DNA of 15,369 bases from Clostridia bacterium (GTDB lineage: Bacteria > Bacillota > Clostridia > Oscillospirales > CAG-272). Below, piece by piece: positions 1 through 7,571 of the stretch. The DNA lies in contig JAFTMU010000079.1 of NCBI GenBank assembly GCA_017452215.1, forward strand, positions 1 to 15,369, read 5' to 3'. The position numbers and the translations under genes were made by a program. The notes beneath the pieces were generated by a model that saw only the letters and a list, made by a program, of their open reading frames with translations, had not been told where the DNA came from and did not search any database. Position 1 is the first letter of the stretch. Every line of letters begins with the position of its first letter.

Positions 1-90
1 AAGCTGAAGCAAAAGCCAAGGCAGAAGCCGTGGCGAAAGCCCAAGCAGAAGCTGAAGCCAAAGCCGAAGCTGAAGCCAAAGCCCAAGAGG
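1..90 (+). repeat. Degenerate GAAGCTGAAGCCAAAGCC-type tandem repeat in ftsY
   Basis: The first 90 bases are built from GCT/GCC (Ala), GAA (Glu) and AAA/AAG (Lys) codons arranged as imperfect repeats of Ala-Glu-Ala-Lys units. The repeat runs off the left edge, so its full length is unknown. It encodes the flexible, charged N-terminal segment of FtsY. Such codon repeats can change length by slippage. Confidence 0.75.
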
Positions 91-1031
91 AGCCTATGCC
101 CGAGGAGACCCGTCAAAAGGAGAAAAAATCCTTTTGGGGACGAGTCAAGGAAGGACTGAAAAAGACCAAAAACGCTTTGTTCGGACAAATTGACGATCTT
201 TTAAAAAATTTTGTCAAGGTGGACGAGGACCTTTTGGAGGAATTGGAGGAGATCCTGATCTGTGCCGACGTTGGTGTCAACGCAGCAGAGGAGATCATCG
301 AGGAGCTTCGTGAGCAGATCAAGGATGGCAGACTCAAGGAGAAGGAGCAGGTCACCGACGCTCTGCGAGGCATTCTGGAAGGAATGATCGGTGCGGGCGA
401 GGAGTTGAATCTTACAACCTCTCCCAGTGTCATTCTCGTGATCGGTGTCAACGGTGTAGGAAAGACCACCTCCATCGGTAAGATCTCCAATCAGCTCCGC
501 AAGCAAGGCAAAAAGGTCATTGTTGCGGCAGCGGATACCTTCCGTGCAGCAGCCATCGATCAGCTTGCCGTTTGGTGCGAGAGAGCAAAGGTAGAGCTGG
601 TCAGACAAAACGAGGGCAGTGACCCTGCCGCCGTGGTGTTTGACGCTTGCCACGCCGCAAAGAATAAAAAGGCCGACGTTCTGATTATTGATACTGCAGG
701 ACGCCTGCACAACAAGACCAATTTGATGAACGAATTGGCAAAGATCAACCGTGTTATTGACCGTGAGCTTCCCGGTGTCAGCCGTGAAAATCTTTTGGTA
801 CTGGACGCTACCACGGGGCAGAATGCTATTATGCAGGCAAAGGAATTCAAGAATGCGGCGCAGCTGACGGGCTTGATCCTCAACAAAATGGACGGCACGG
901 CAAAGGGCGGTATCGTCATTTCCATCCGCAAGGAGCTCAACATCCCCGTCAAGTTCATCGGCGTGGGAGAAAAGCTGGACGATATGCAGGAATTTGACCA
1001 AACCGAATTCGTCAACGCTCTGTTCAGATAA
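1..1031 (+). CDS. ftsY: Signal recognition particle receptor FtsY (5' partial)
   Basis: FtsY is the membrane-associated SRP-type GTPase that docks ribosome-SRP complexes for co-translational insertion of membrane proteins. The frame is open from base 3, so the true start lies upstream. A GTG at 30 has no ribosome site and is probably internal. Counting from that GTG, residues 1-20 are an Ala/Glu/Lys-rich repeat (the variable acidic A domain), about 35-120 form the helical N domain, and the rest is the GTPase (G) domain. Visible motifs are the P-loop GVNGVGKTT (139-147), DTFRAAA (169-175), DTAGR (221-225), NKMDGTAKGG (285-294; the family more often has TKLDGTAKGG) and GVGE (311-314). The TAA at 1029-1031 overlaps an AAGGAG ribosome site for rdgB, which starts 11 bases later, so the two are likely co-transcribed. 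The family assignment is secure. Confidence 0.97.
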   Translation, partial: AEAKAKAEAVAKAQAEAEAKAEAEAKAQEEPMPEETRQKEKKSFWGRVKEGLKKTKNALFGQIDDLLKNFVKVDEDLLEELEEILICADVGVNAAEEIIEELREQIKDGRLKEKEQVTDALRGILEGMIGAGEELNLTTSPSVILVIGVNGVGKTTSIGKISNQLRKQGKKVIVAAADTFRAAAIDQLAVWCERAKVELVRQNEGSDPAAVVFDACHAAKNKKADVLIIDTAGRLHNKTNLMNELAKINRVIDRELPGVSRENLLVLDATTGQNAIMQAKEFKNAAQLTGLILNKMDGTAKGGIVISIRKELNIPVKFIGVGEKLDDMQEFDQTEFVNALFR

Positions 1032-1042
1032 AGGAGAAAAGG

Positions 1043-1654
1043 ATGAAGATCGTTTTGGCTTCCCGAAACAAGAAAAAGATCGAGGAATTGCGCACGCTTC
1101 TCTCTGAGGAATTACCCTTGGTGGAGGTGCTGTCCCTTGACGACGTGGGCATCACGGGGGAGATCGAGGAGAATGGAACCACCTTTGAGGAAAACGCCTT
1201 GATCAAGGCACGTGTTGCCGCTTCTACCGGTTATATCGGTGTTGCCGATGATTCTGGATTGAGTGTGGATGCTCTTGGGGGAGACCCGGGGGTATATTCG
1301 GCACGCTATGCCGCAAAATGCAATTTTGCGGGGGATCACGATGACGAGGGCAACAATCAATGCCTGCTCTTCAACTTACGAAACGTTCCCGATGAGGAAC
1401 GAACGGGCGCATACGTGTGTGCCATTGCCTGCGTTTTTCCCGAGGGCACAGAATTTACCGTTCGTGGGGAATCCGGGGGCAGAATATTAAAGGAATATCA
1501 CGGCAACGGCGGCTTTGGATATGACCCTCTGTTTTACTTTGAGCAATTTGGAAAAACCTTTGCCGAGATCACACCCGAGCAAAAGCATTCGGTCTCCCAC
1601 CGTGGGATTGCCATTCGTGCTTTTGCAAAAAAGCTGAAAGAATTGATAGAATAA
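1043..1654 (+). CDS. rdgB: Non-canonical purine NTP pyrophosphatase (XTP/dITP diphosphatase), RdgB/HAM1 family
   Basis: The enzyme hydrolyses dITP, ITP and XTP to monophosphates plus pyrophosphate, keeping deaminated purines out of DNA and RNA in the cytosol. At 203 aa it has normal family length. Family signatures are in order: SRNKKKIEE near the N-terminus (substrate-binding S/T-x-N-x-x-K), EENGTTFEENALIKA (about 42-56), DDSGL (69-73, with the catalytic Asp), GGDPGVYSARYA (79-90), GGFGYDP (156-162) and SHRG (185-188). The ATG at 1043 follows AAGGAG at 1031-1036 with a 6-base spacer. It sits 11 bases after ftsY and ends one base before the next gene, so it is in the middle of an operon. The assignment is secure. 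Confidence 0.96.
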   Translation: MKIVLASRNKKKIEELRTLLSEELPLVEVLSLDDVGITGEIEENGTTFEENALIKARVAASTGYIGVADDSGLSVDALGGDPGVYSARYAAKCNFAGDHDDEGNNQCLLFNLRNVPDEERTGAYVCAIACVFPEGTEFTVRGESGGRILKEYHGNGGFGYDPLFYFEQFGKTFAEITPEQKHSVSHRGIAIRAFAKKLKELIE

Positions 1655-1655
1655 C

Positions 1656-2144
1656 ATGAAATTATCCGAGTTTTTTGTTTCCCGAGGGATCCGTTCCTTT
1701 GCCATTCGCACGGGGATCTTTGCAGGTATCGGAGCGTGGATCTTTGCCGATTGGCGGTACGGAATCCTTTTGGGAGCGATCGTTGCGTTGTTGACGTCGA
1801 TCGTTTTACCGTTTATCTTTTATTTTAAATTTTTGCCCTATACCAAGCTCAAGCGTCAGCTTCCGCAACCGTTTTTGTTTGACGAGCCCGTGCGATTTAC
1901 GGTGAAGAAGGGAACCGTTGGCGGGTTTTTTATCCTGACCGAAAAAAGCATTTTCTTCCTCTCCCGTGAGTGCGCCGACCAAACGCTGGAATTGACGAGG
2001 GATAAGGTCAAATCCATCTCTCTTGGCAAAAATTTCACCATTGACGTTTTTTTAAATAATACACAGTTTATTCGCATCTTTTCAGGCGCAGGAGAGGATC
2101 TTTTGGAGATCCTTCGGGAAAACGGCTGGAACGTAAAGCAATGA
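1656..2144 (+). CDS. Small two-helix membrane protein with C-terminal PH/GRAM-like domain, function unknown
   Basis: I do not recognise a named family. The 162-aa protein has two hydrophobic segments (about 15-32 and 35-58) separated by a very short turn, giving a membrane hairpin. A soluble region from about 70 follows. It contains a pattern typical of bacterial PH/GRAM-like beta-sandwiches: a Gly-rich turn, then FFILTEKSIFFLS (about 91-103), a basic strand region and a closing helix, GEDLLEILRENG. That fold call is by eye and is inference. The ATG lies one base after the rdgB stop, so translation is probably coupled, and AAAGGA for yhbY begins at its stop codon. The context suggests a membrane-anchored scaffold or lipid-binding protein, but nothing in the sequence defines a ligand. 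Confidence 0.8.
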   Translation: MKLSEFFVSRGIRSFAIRTGIFAGIGAWIFADWRYGILLGAIVALLTSIVLPFIFYFKFLPYTKLKRQLPQPFLFDEPVRFTVKKGTVGGFFILTEKSIFFLSRECADQTLELTRDKVKSISLGKNFTIDVFLNNTQFIRIFSGAGEDLLEILRENGWNVKQ

Positions 2145-2154
2145 AAGGAACAAT

Positions 2155-2451
2155 ATGATAACATCAAAGCAGAGAGCATACCTGCGCAGTATGGCAATGT
2201 CCATGCCTGCCATTATGCAGATCGGCAAGGGCGGGATCAATGAGAATATGCTCAAAACCTTTTCCGACGCCCTGGAAGCAAGAGAGCTGATCAAGCTCCA
2301 CGTATTGGAAAACAGTGGCGAGGATCCAAAGCAGCTGGTCAATGCGCTGGCAGAGGAGCTTGGCGCCGAGGCAGTATCGGCAGTGGGACGCAAGATCGTT
2401 CTTTACCGAGCCTCCGAGAAAAAGCCCACCATCGAGCTTCCTCGGGCATGA
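2155..2451 (+). CDS. yhbY: YhbY-family ribosome assembly RNA-binding protein (CRM domain)
   Basis: YhbY is a small CRM-domain protein that binds pre-50S particles and is thought to help ribosome assembly. The whole 98-aa protein is one CRM domain. The N-terminal basic helix contains KQRAYLRSMA, followed by the glycine-rich loop IGKGGIN (about 22-28), which corresponds to the RNA-contacting GxxG loop. After it come ALEARELIKLHV and the closing GRKIVLYR strand. The start at 2155 is supported by AAAGGA (2144-2149) with a 5-base spacer. The stop overlaps the nadD start by 4 bases (ATGA). The yhbY-nadD-yqeK-rsfS order is a known conserved block in Firmicutes, which strengthens every call in this block. 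Confidence 0.94.
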   Translation: MITSKQRAYLRSMAMSMPAIMQIGKGGINENMLKTFSDALEARELIKLHVLENSGEDPKQLVNALAEELGAEAVSAVGRKIVLYRASEKKPTIELPRA

Positions 2452-3050
2452 CACGCATCGGTATTTACGGCGGCACCTTTTCGCCGCCCCACAACGGACA
2501 CGTGCAGGCTGCCCGTGCCTTTATGGAGCAGATGTGGTTGGATTTTTTGTACGTGATCCCAACGGCACTGCCTCCGCACAAGGAAATGGAGATCTCGGTG
2601 GATGCCTCTCACCGTCTGGAAATGTGCCGCTTGGCATTTGGAGGGATCGAGGGGATCTACGTCAGTGATATGGAGATCCGCCGTGGCGGCAGAAGCTATA
2701 CGGTGGATACGCTCAAAGAGCTTTCGGGCGAGGATCGCAGACTCTTTTTGCTCTGTGGCACCGACATGATGCTGACCTTGGATCAATGGCGTTCTCCCGA
2801 GGAGATCTTCCGCTTGTCTTATCCCGTGTATATCAGACGGGAAAAGGATCCTTCCTTGGACGGACGGATCATTCAAAAAATAGGGGAGTATCAGCAAAAG
2901 TACGGCAAGGTCGTTCGACGCATCGTCACAGATCCCTTGGAGATCTCGTCGGAATGTGTTAGGGCAACTTTAAGGAAGAATGACGACGTATCGGGAATGA
3001 TTCCTCCCTTGGTGGAAAAATACATTCGTGACAATCATTTATACGTTTGA
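2448..3050 (+). CDS. nadD: Nicotinate-nucleotide adenylyltransferase
   Basis: NadD transfers AMP from ATP to nicotinic acid mononucleotide, giving deamido-NAD, the penultimate step of NAD synthesis. The 200-aa length is typical. The N-terminus has the nucleotidyltransferase signature GIYGGTFSPPHNGH (5-18), where His15 and His18 match the (T/H)xGH-type ATP-binding site. The C-terminal signature reads ISSECVR, where the family usually has ISST-x-(I/V)R, so a Glu-Cys pair replaces the usual residues. Start ATG 2448 overlaps the yhbY stop (ATGA). No strong ribosome site precedes it, so expression probably relies on termination-reinitiation. Confidence 0.96.
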   Translation: MTRIGIYGGTFSPPHNGHVQAARAFMEQMWLDFLYVIPTALPPHKEMEISVDASHRLEMCRLAFGGIEGIYVSDMEIRRGGRSYTVDTLKELSGEDRRLFLLCGTDMMLTLDQWRSPEEIFRLSYPVYIRREKDPSLDGRIIQKIGEYQQKYGKVVRRIVTDPLEISSECVRATLRKNDDVSGMIPPLVEKYIRDNHLYV

Positions 3051-3071
3051 AGAAAACGGAGACGTAGCATA

Positions 3072-3707
3072 ATGAAAGAGATGAACGAGGCAATGCTGGA
3101 CGGGCTTCGTGCCCGTGTGTCGCAGCGGATGTCCCCCAAGCGATTTTATCACACGGCGGCGGTGGAACAAATGATCTGTCGCCTGTGCGGACTCTATTGT
3201 CCCGAGAAGGAGCTTGTGATGCGCAGTGCGGCGCTTTTGCATGATATCACAAAGGAGCTCAAAACAGACGAGCAGCTTTTGCTGTGCCGACGATACGGAC
3301 TTGGCGTGACTCCCATAGATTTGCTTTCCCCCAAGACCTTTCACGCACGGACTGCGGCGGCATTGATTCCCAACGAATTCGAAGAATTTGCAGATCCAAC
3401 GGTTATTGACGCCGAGCGGTATCACACCACGGGCAGGGCTGACATGACCTTGACCGAAAAGCTTTTATATCTTGCGGATTACATTGATGATTCCCGCACC
3501 TTTGAAAGCTGTGTCACGCTTCGCAACTTCTTTTTTGCCGCCGAGCCCGAAAAAATGGACAGTGGAGAAAAATTACTTCACCTCAATAAAACGCTTCTCC
3601 TTTCCTTCGATATGACGATCAAGGATCTGTTGGAGGAGGGAAGGATCGTGGCGGCGGATACAGTCAACGCCCGCAACTCGATCCTGTCAGAGATCGCAAA
3701 CGGCTGA
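3072..3707 (+). CDS. yqeK: HD-domain hydrolase YqeK, predicted symmetrical Ap4A hydrolase
   Basis: YqeK proteins are metal-dependent HD phosphohydrolases. Characterised members cut diadenosine tetraphosphate (Ap4A) symmetrically into two ADP. Metal-ligand candidates are visible in the right order: His27 (FYHT), His57-Asp58 (LLHDITK), His91 (FHARTAA), His118 (RYHTTG) and Asp136 (YLADYIDDSRTFE). The last two blocks are hallmarks of this subfamily. The 211-aa length is slightly above the usual 185-200, with extra residues at the N-terminus. GGAGA (3058-3062) lies 9 bases before the ATG. Placement directly after nadD is the standard Firmicutes arrangement. The substrate is inferred from the family. 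Confidence 0.93.
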   Translation: MKEMNEAMLDGLRARVSQRMSPKRFYHTAAVEQMICRLCGLYCPEKELVMRSAALLHDITKELKTDEQLLLCRRYGLGVTPIDLLSPKTFHARTAAALIPNEFEEFADPTVIDAERYHTTGRADMTLTEKLLYLADYIDDSRTFESCVTLRNFFFAAEPEKMDSGEKLLHLNKTLLLSFDMTIKDLLEEGRIVAADTVNARNSILSEIANG

Positions 3708-3752
3708 TTGACGCTTTGCCGATCCTACATATCTATTGTGTGAGGTGTAGGA

Positions 3753-4724
3753 ATGAGGCGTTTATTTGCGTTGATAGCGGTGATTTTGATCTGCTTTCTG
3801 ACTCCCGTTTCGGTGTTTTCCTTACCCGTAGAACGGGCGGAGCAGGAGCCTGTGGCAGGGGAGGGTGCCCGAGAAGACCGTATCACACGCTTTTTGCTTT
3901 TGGGATGCGATCAATCCACCAAGCGGACCGACAGCATCATGCTGGTCACCGTGAATGAAAGCACCAAAAAAGCAACCATTTTGCAGATCCCAAGGGATAC
4001 CTATGCCGAATTCACCGACAAGGATTACAAAAAGCTCAACGGCGCTATGACAAGGCTTGGGCAAAAGGAATTCAAGCGCTTTTTGTCCGATGCCATGGGA
4101 GTTCCCATTGACTTTTTTGTGGTCTTGAAGCTGGATTTCTTTGATGACCTGGTTGATGCCATTGGCGGTGTGGACGTTGAAATCCCTCAGGACATGCAAT
4201 ACAGTGACCCTGCGCAGGATCTTGAAATCGATCTTTCCCGTGGGTATGCCCATCTTAACGGCAAGGAGGCGGAGCATTTCGTGCGCTATCGCTCGGGCTA
4301 CGTCAATGCCGATCTTGGAAGATTGGATGCGCAAAAGCTGTTTTTGAAGGCATTCGCAAAGCAGTGTAAGTCTCTTTCCATCGTCTCTCTTTTCCGCATC
4401 ACCTGCCTGGCGCTGACGGGATTGCAGACCGACGTGGGAATCACCGATGCCGTTCGGGTGGTCGGGGTGCTCCGTGAATGCTCCATAGAGGAGCTTGAGG
4501 TGCAGACCCTTTCGGGACAGGCAGTGCAGGGGAAAAGCGGCGCATGGTATTATGCAGTGAATGAAGAGGGGGCTTCCCGACAGGTCAGAGAGCTGCTCTT
4601 ACCCTCAACAGAAAAGGGCGAGGGAGTGTTTGATAAAAACGGAGCTTTTGACCGTGAAAGTAACCCCGATTTTCATAAAATCTATATTGCAAAGGAGCAG
4701 GAGCTTCCACTTTTGCTCCAATAG
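3753..4724 (+). CDS. LytR-CpsA-Psr (LCP) family cell-envelope glycopolymer transferase
   Basis: LCP enzymes attach teichoic acids, capsule or other glycopolymers to peptidoglycan from undecaprenyl-phosphate carriers on the outer membrane face. Residues 1-24 are a signal anchor: two Arg followed by a hydrophobic run. The LCP domain starts at about 46 (FLLLGCD). Its substrate-binding residues are present: RTDSIML (58-64), the IPRDT block (79-83), GGVDVEIP (138-145), FVRYR with Arg178 and Arg180, then Asp187, Arg190 and Gln194. The roughly 100-residue C-terminal tail is less conserved. At 323 aa it is ordinary length. The ATG follows GAGG (3742-3745) with a 7-base spacer. An LCP gene between yqeK and rsfS is common in Clostridia and Bacilli. 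The exact polymer cannot be told from sequence. Confidence 0.92.
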   Translation: MRRLFALIAVILICFLTPVSVFSLPVERAEQEPVAGEGAREDRITRFLLLGCDQSTKRTDSIMLVTVNESTKKATILQIPRDTYAEFTDKDYKKLNGAMTRLGQKEFKRFLSDAMGVPIDFFVVLKLDFFDDLVDAIGGVDVEIPQDMQYSDPAQDLEIDLSRGYAHLNGKEAEHFVRYRSGYVNADLGRLDAQKLFLKAFAKQCKSLSIVSLFRITCLALTGLQTDVGITDAVRVVGVLRECSIEELEVQTLSGQAVQGKSGAWYYAVNEEGASRQVRELLLPSTEKGEGVFDKNGAFDRESNPDFHKIYIAKEQELPLLLQ

Positions 4725-4741
4725 TGAAGAACAATCCAAAG

Positions 4742-4747
4742 AAAGGA
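4742..4747 (+). promoter_or_regulatory. Ribosome binding site AAAGGA that fixes the rsfS start
   Basis: AAAGGA ends 11 bases before ATG 4759. The frame is open far upstream into the LCP gene (possible start at 4561) and another ATG lies at 4771. Only 4759 has a purine-rich site at a workable distance, and it follows the LCP stop. Confidence 0.6.
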
Positions 4748-4758
4748 ACACACATAGA

Positions 4759-5172
4759 ATGGAAGAAACAATGCAAGAACAGCTTCCGAGCTTGAAGAAC
4801 GCCTCTCCCGAGGAATTGGCGCAGGCGATCTTTAACGTCTTGGATGCCAAGAAAGCCCATAAGCTGAAGGTGCTGCGTGTCAACGATCAAACCGTCATCA
4901 CCGATTATTTCGTGATCTGCACGGGAAATTCCTCCACACAGGTCAAATCCCTGGGCGGGGAGTTGGAGTACAAGCTGGGACTCAGAGGTGTTGATCCCGT
5001 GCACTATGAGGGACGTGACAGCGACGGATGGATCGTTTTGGATTACAGCTCTGTCATCGTTCACATCTTCAACCGTGAGTTGAGAGATTTTTATCAGTTG
5101 GAAAAGCTCTACGGAGACGCAGAGGAAATACATTTTGTCGGCATTGACGAAGCCGAGGAGGAAGAAAAATGA
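4759..5172 (+). CDS. rsfS: Ribosomal silencing factor RsfS (Iojap family)
   Basis: RsfS binds ribosomal protein uL14 on the 50S subunit and blocks joining with 30S, lowering translation under starvation. The Iojap domain spans about 17-128. Its signatures are VITDYFVICTGNS (46-58), an EG pair within HYEGRDSDGW (82-91), VLDYSSVIVHIF (93-104) and FYQLEKLYGDAEEI (111-124). The final block usually reads LE-x-LWGDA, so Tyr replaces Trp here. With the start at 4759 it is 137 aa, a little longer than many homologues because of a short N-terminal lead and an acidic EEEE tail. The GAG/GAA codons of that tail also supply the AGGAGG ribosome site of leuS. The stop overlaps the leuS start by 4 bases. Confidence 0.94.
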   Translation: MEETMQEQLPSLKNASPEELAQAIFNVLDAKKAHKLKVLRVNDQTVITDYFVICTGNSSTQVKSLGGELEYKLGLRGVDPVHYEGRDSDGWIVLDYSSVIVHIFNRELRDFYQLEKLYGDAEEIHFVGIDEAEEEEK

Positions 5173-7571
5173 GATACGATTTTAGAGAGATCGAAGCAAA
5201 ATGGCAAAAAAAGTGGGAGGAAGCTCATGCTTTCGAGGCACAGGATCACAGCGACAAGCCAAAGTACTATACGCTGGTTGAGTTCCCGTATCCCAGCGGA
5301 GCAGGAATGCACGTAGGTCACATCAAGGCGTATTCCGGACTTGAGGTCGTCTCCCGTAAGAGAAGAATGCAGGGGTATAACGTATTGTTTCCCATTGGCT
5401 TTGATGCATACGGGCTTCCCACCGAGAACTATGCCATCAAAACGGGGACGCACCCCCGCACGGTAACAGACCGCAACATTGAAAAGTTTACATCTCAATT
5501 GAAGCGTGTTGGCTTTTCCTTTGATTGGTCCCGTGTTGTGGATACCACCGAGGAGGACTACTATCGTTGGACCCAGTGGATCTTTTTGAAGATGTTCGAA
5601 AAGGGCTTGGTATTCCGTGATACGGCGTTGGTCAACTATTGCCCCAGTTGTAAGGTGGTCCTTTCCAACGAGGATTCCCAAGGCGGAAAGTGCGACATCT
5701 GCCATAGCGACATTGTGCAAAAATCCAAGGCGGTTTGGTATCTCCGCATTACCGAATATGCAGACAAGCTTTTGCAGGGGCTTGATGAGGTGGATTATCT
5801 GCCCAACGTCAAGCAGCAGCAGGTCAACTGGATCGGCAAATCCACGGGTGCATTCGTTAACTTCTCCCTTGGGGAGATCGATGAAAAGCTCCGCATCTAT
5901 ACCACCCGTCCTGATACACTCTTTGGCGTTACCTTCATGGTCATTGCTCCCGAGCATCCCATCATCGAGGCAAACAGAGACCGCATTGCCAATATTGATG
6001 CCCTTGACGCCTACCGTGAGGAATGCGCTAAGAAGACCGAGTTCGAGCGCACCCAGCTGGTCAAGGAAAAAACGGGTGTTCGCATCGAAGGTCTTACTGC
6101 GATCAATCCCGTTTCTGGGAAGGAAATCCCGATCTATATTTCCGATTACGTTATGATGGGCTATGGCACAGGCGCCATCATGGCAGTGCCTGCTCACGAT
6201 GAGCGTGACTGGGAGTTTGCTACCAAGTTTGGCATTGATATTATCGAGGTCATCAAGGGCGGCGATATCTCCGTAGGCGCTTATACGGGAGATGGAGAAA
6301 TGGTCAACTCCGATTTTCTCAACGGCTATACCAATAAAAAGGATTCCATTGCGAGAATGCTCACCTATTTGGAGGAGCAGGGCATCGGTGAGATGGGCGT
6401 TCAGTACAAGATGAAGGATTGGGCATTCAACCGCCAGAGATATTGGGGTGAGCCGATCCCGATCATTCACTGTCCCACCTGCGGTATCGTTCCCGTCCCC
6501 TATGAGGAATTGCCTCTGCGCCTGCCCAACGTGCAGAACTTTGAGCCGGGTGAGGGTGGCGAGAGCCCCTTGGCGAAGATCGAGTCCTACGTCAATTGCA
6601 AGTGCCCCAAGTGCGGCGGTGCTGCAAAGAGAGAGACCGACACCATGCCGCAATGGGCAGGCTCCTCCTGGTACTTCTTGCGCTATATCGATCCCCATAA
6701 CACAAAGGCGTTTGCCGACCGTGAAAAGCTGAACTATTGGCTTCCCGTGGATTGGTATAACGGAGGCATGGAGCACGTGACCCGTCACATGATCTATTCT
6801 CGCTTTTGGCATAAATTCCTGTATGATCTCGGTGAGGTTCCCGTGGCAGAGCCTTACGCAAAGAGAACGGCACAGGGCTTGATCTTAGGACCCGACGGCG
6901 AAAAAATGTCCAAGTCCAAGGGTAACGTAGTAGACCCTAACGACGTGGTTGACGTATTTGGCGCAGACGTTCTTCGTACCTACGTCCTCTTTATGGGCGA
7001 CTACGGAAGCGCAGCTCCCTGGAACGAAAGCTCCATGAAGGGCTGCAAGAGATTCTTGGAGCGCATTGCCGATCTCTATGATCTGGTCAAGGGTGAGGGA
7101 GTAACTCCCAAGCTGGAATCTGCGATCCATAAGACCGTCAAGAAGGTCTCTCTTGATATTGAGGAATTGAAATTTAACACGGCAATCGCTTCCATGATGG
7201 CGCTGATCAACGAGATCTATGACGTTGGAAGCATCACCAAGGATGAATTGATGGTCATCGTTCGTCTGATTTCTCCCTTTGCACCTCACCTCGCTGAGGA
7301 GATGTGGGAGATGCTGGGCGGAGAAGGACTGTGCTCCTTGGCACAGTGGCCCGAGTGGGACGAAGCCAAGACCGTAGACAGCGTTGTAGAGGTTGCGGTG
7401 CAGATCAACGGTAAGGTTCGTGCTACCATCGAGCTGCCTCTCAACTGCCCGAAGGAGGATGCCATCGCCGCCGCAAAGGCGAACGATAGAATCGCTCCCA
7501 TGATCGAGGGCAAAACCGTGATCAAGGAGATCAGCATCCCGAATAAGATCATCAATATCGTTGTCAAATGA
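5169..7571 (+). CDS. leuS: Leucyl-tRNA synthetase (bacterial type)
   Basis: LeuRS charges tRNA-Leu with leucine in the cytosol and edits mischarged tRNA. The 800-aa class I enzyme shows the HIGH motif as HVGH (48-51) and KMSKS (579-583). The CP1 editing domain follows the TTRPDTLFG threonine-rich loop (245-253) and includes the GYGTGAIMAVPAHDERD block. A first Cys set is at 158/161 and 175/178, and a second zinc-type set (HCPTC, then CKCPKC) lies before KMSKS. The anticodon-binding helical domain and a C-terminal domain complete it. AGGAGG at 5156-5161, inside the rsfS tail, is 7 bases before the ATG. No T-box leader is present, because leuS sits inside the operon, so control of leucine response here is not evident. 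The assignment is secure. Confidence 0.98.
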   Translation: MRYDFREIEAKWQKKWEEAHAFEAQDHSDKPKYYTLVEFPYPSGAGMHVGHIKAYSGLEVVSRKRRMQGYNVLFPIGFDAYGLPTENYAIKTGTHPRTVTDRNIEKFTSQLKRVGFSFDWSRVVDTTEEDYYRWTQWIFLKMFEKGLVFRDTALVNYCPSCKVVLSNEDSQGGKCDICHSDIVQKSKAVWYLRITEYADKLLQGLDEVDYLPNVKQQQVNWIGKSTGAFVNFSLGEIDEKLRIYTTRPDTLFGVTFMVIAPEHPIIEANRDRIANIDALDAYREECAKKTEFERTQLVKEKTGVRIEGLTAINPVSGKEIPIYISDYVMMGYGTGAIMAVPAHDERDWEFATKFGIDIIEVIKGGDISVGAYTGDGEMVNSDFLNGYTNKKDSIARMLTYLEEQGIGEMGVQYKMKDWAFNRQRYWGEPIPIIHCPTCGIVPVPYEELPLRLPNVQNFEPGEGGESPLAKIESYVNCKCPKCGGAAKRETDTMPQWAGSSWYFLRYIDPHNTKAFADREKLNYWLPVDWYNGGMEHVTRHMIYSRFWHKFLYDLGEVPVAEPYAKRTAQGLILGPDGEKMSKSKGNVVDPNDVVDVFGADVLRTYVLFMGDYGSAAPWNESSMKGCKRFLERIADLYDLVKGEGVTPKLESAIHKTVKKVSLDIEELKFNTAIASMMALINEIYDVGSITKDELMVIVRLISPFAPHLAEEMWEMLGGEGLCSLAQWPEWDEAKTVDSVVEVAVQINGKVRATIELPLNCPKEDAIAAAKANDRIAPMIEGKTVIKEISIPNKIINIVVK

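Noticed and set aside
3708..3739. TTGACG with TATCTA/TATTGT as a promoter for the LCP gene
   Set aside because: The -10 candidates match poorly or have bad spacing, and transcription would start too close to the ATG to keep the ribosome site.
4561..4758. Upstream extension of rsfS to a start at 4561
   Set aside because: It would overlap the LCP gene by 164 bases and add residues with no Iojap similarity. ATG 4759 has a ribosome site.
5109..6812. A 567-codon open frame on the - strand
   Set aside because: It lies wholly antisense to the well-supported rsfS end and leuS, has no recognisable domain, and results from codon bias in leuS.
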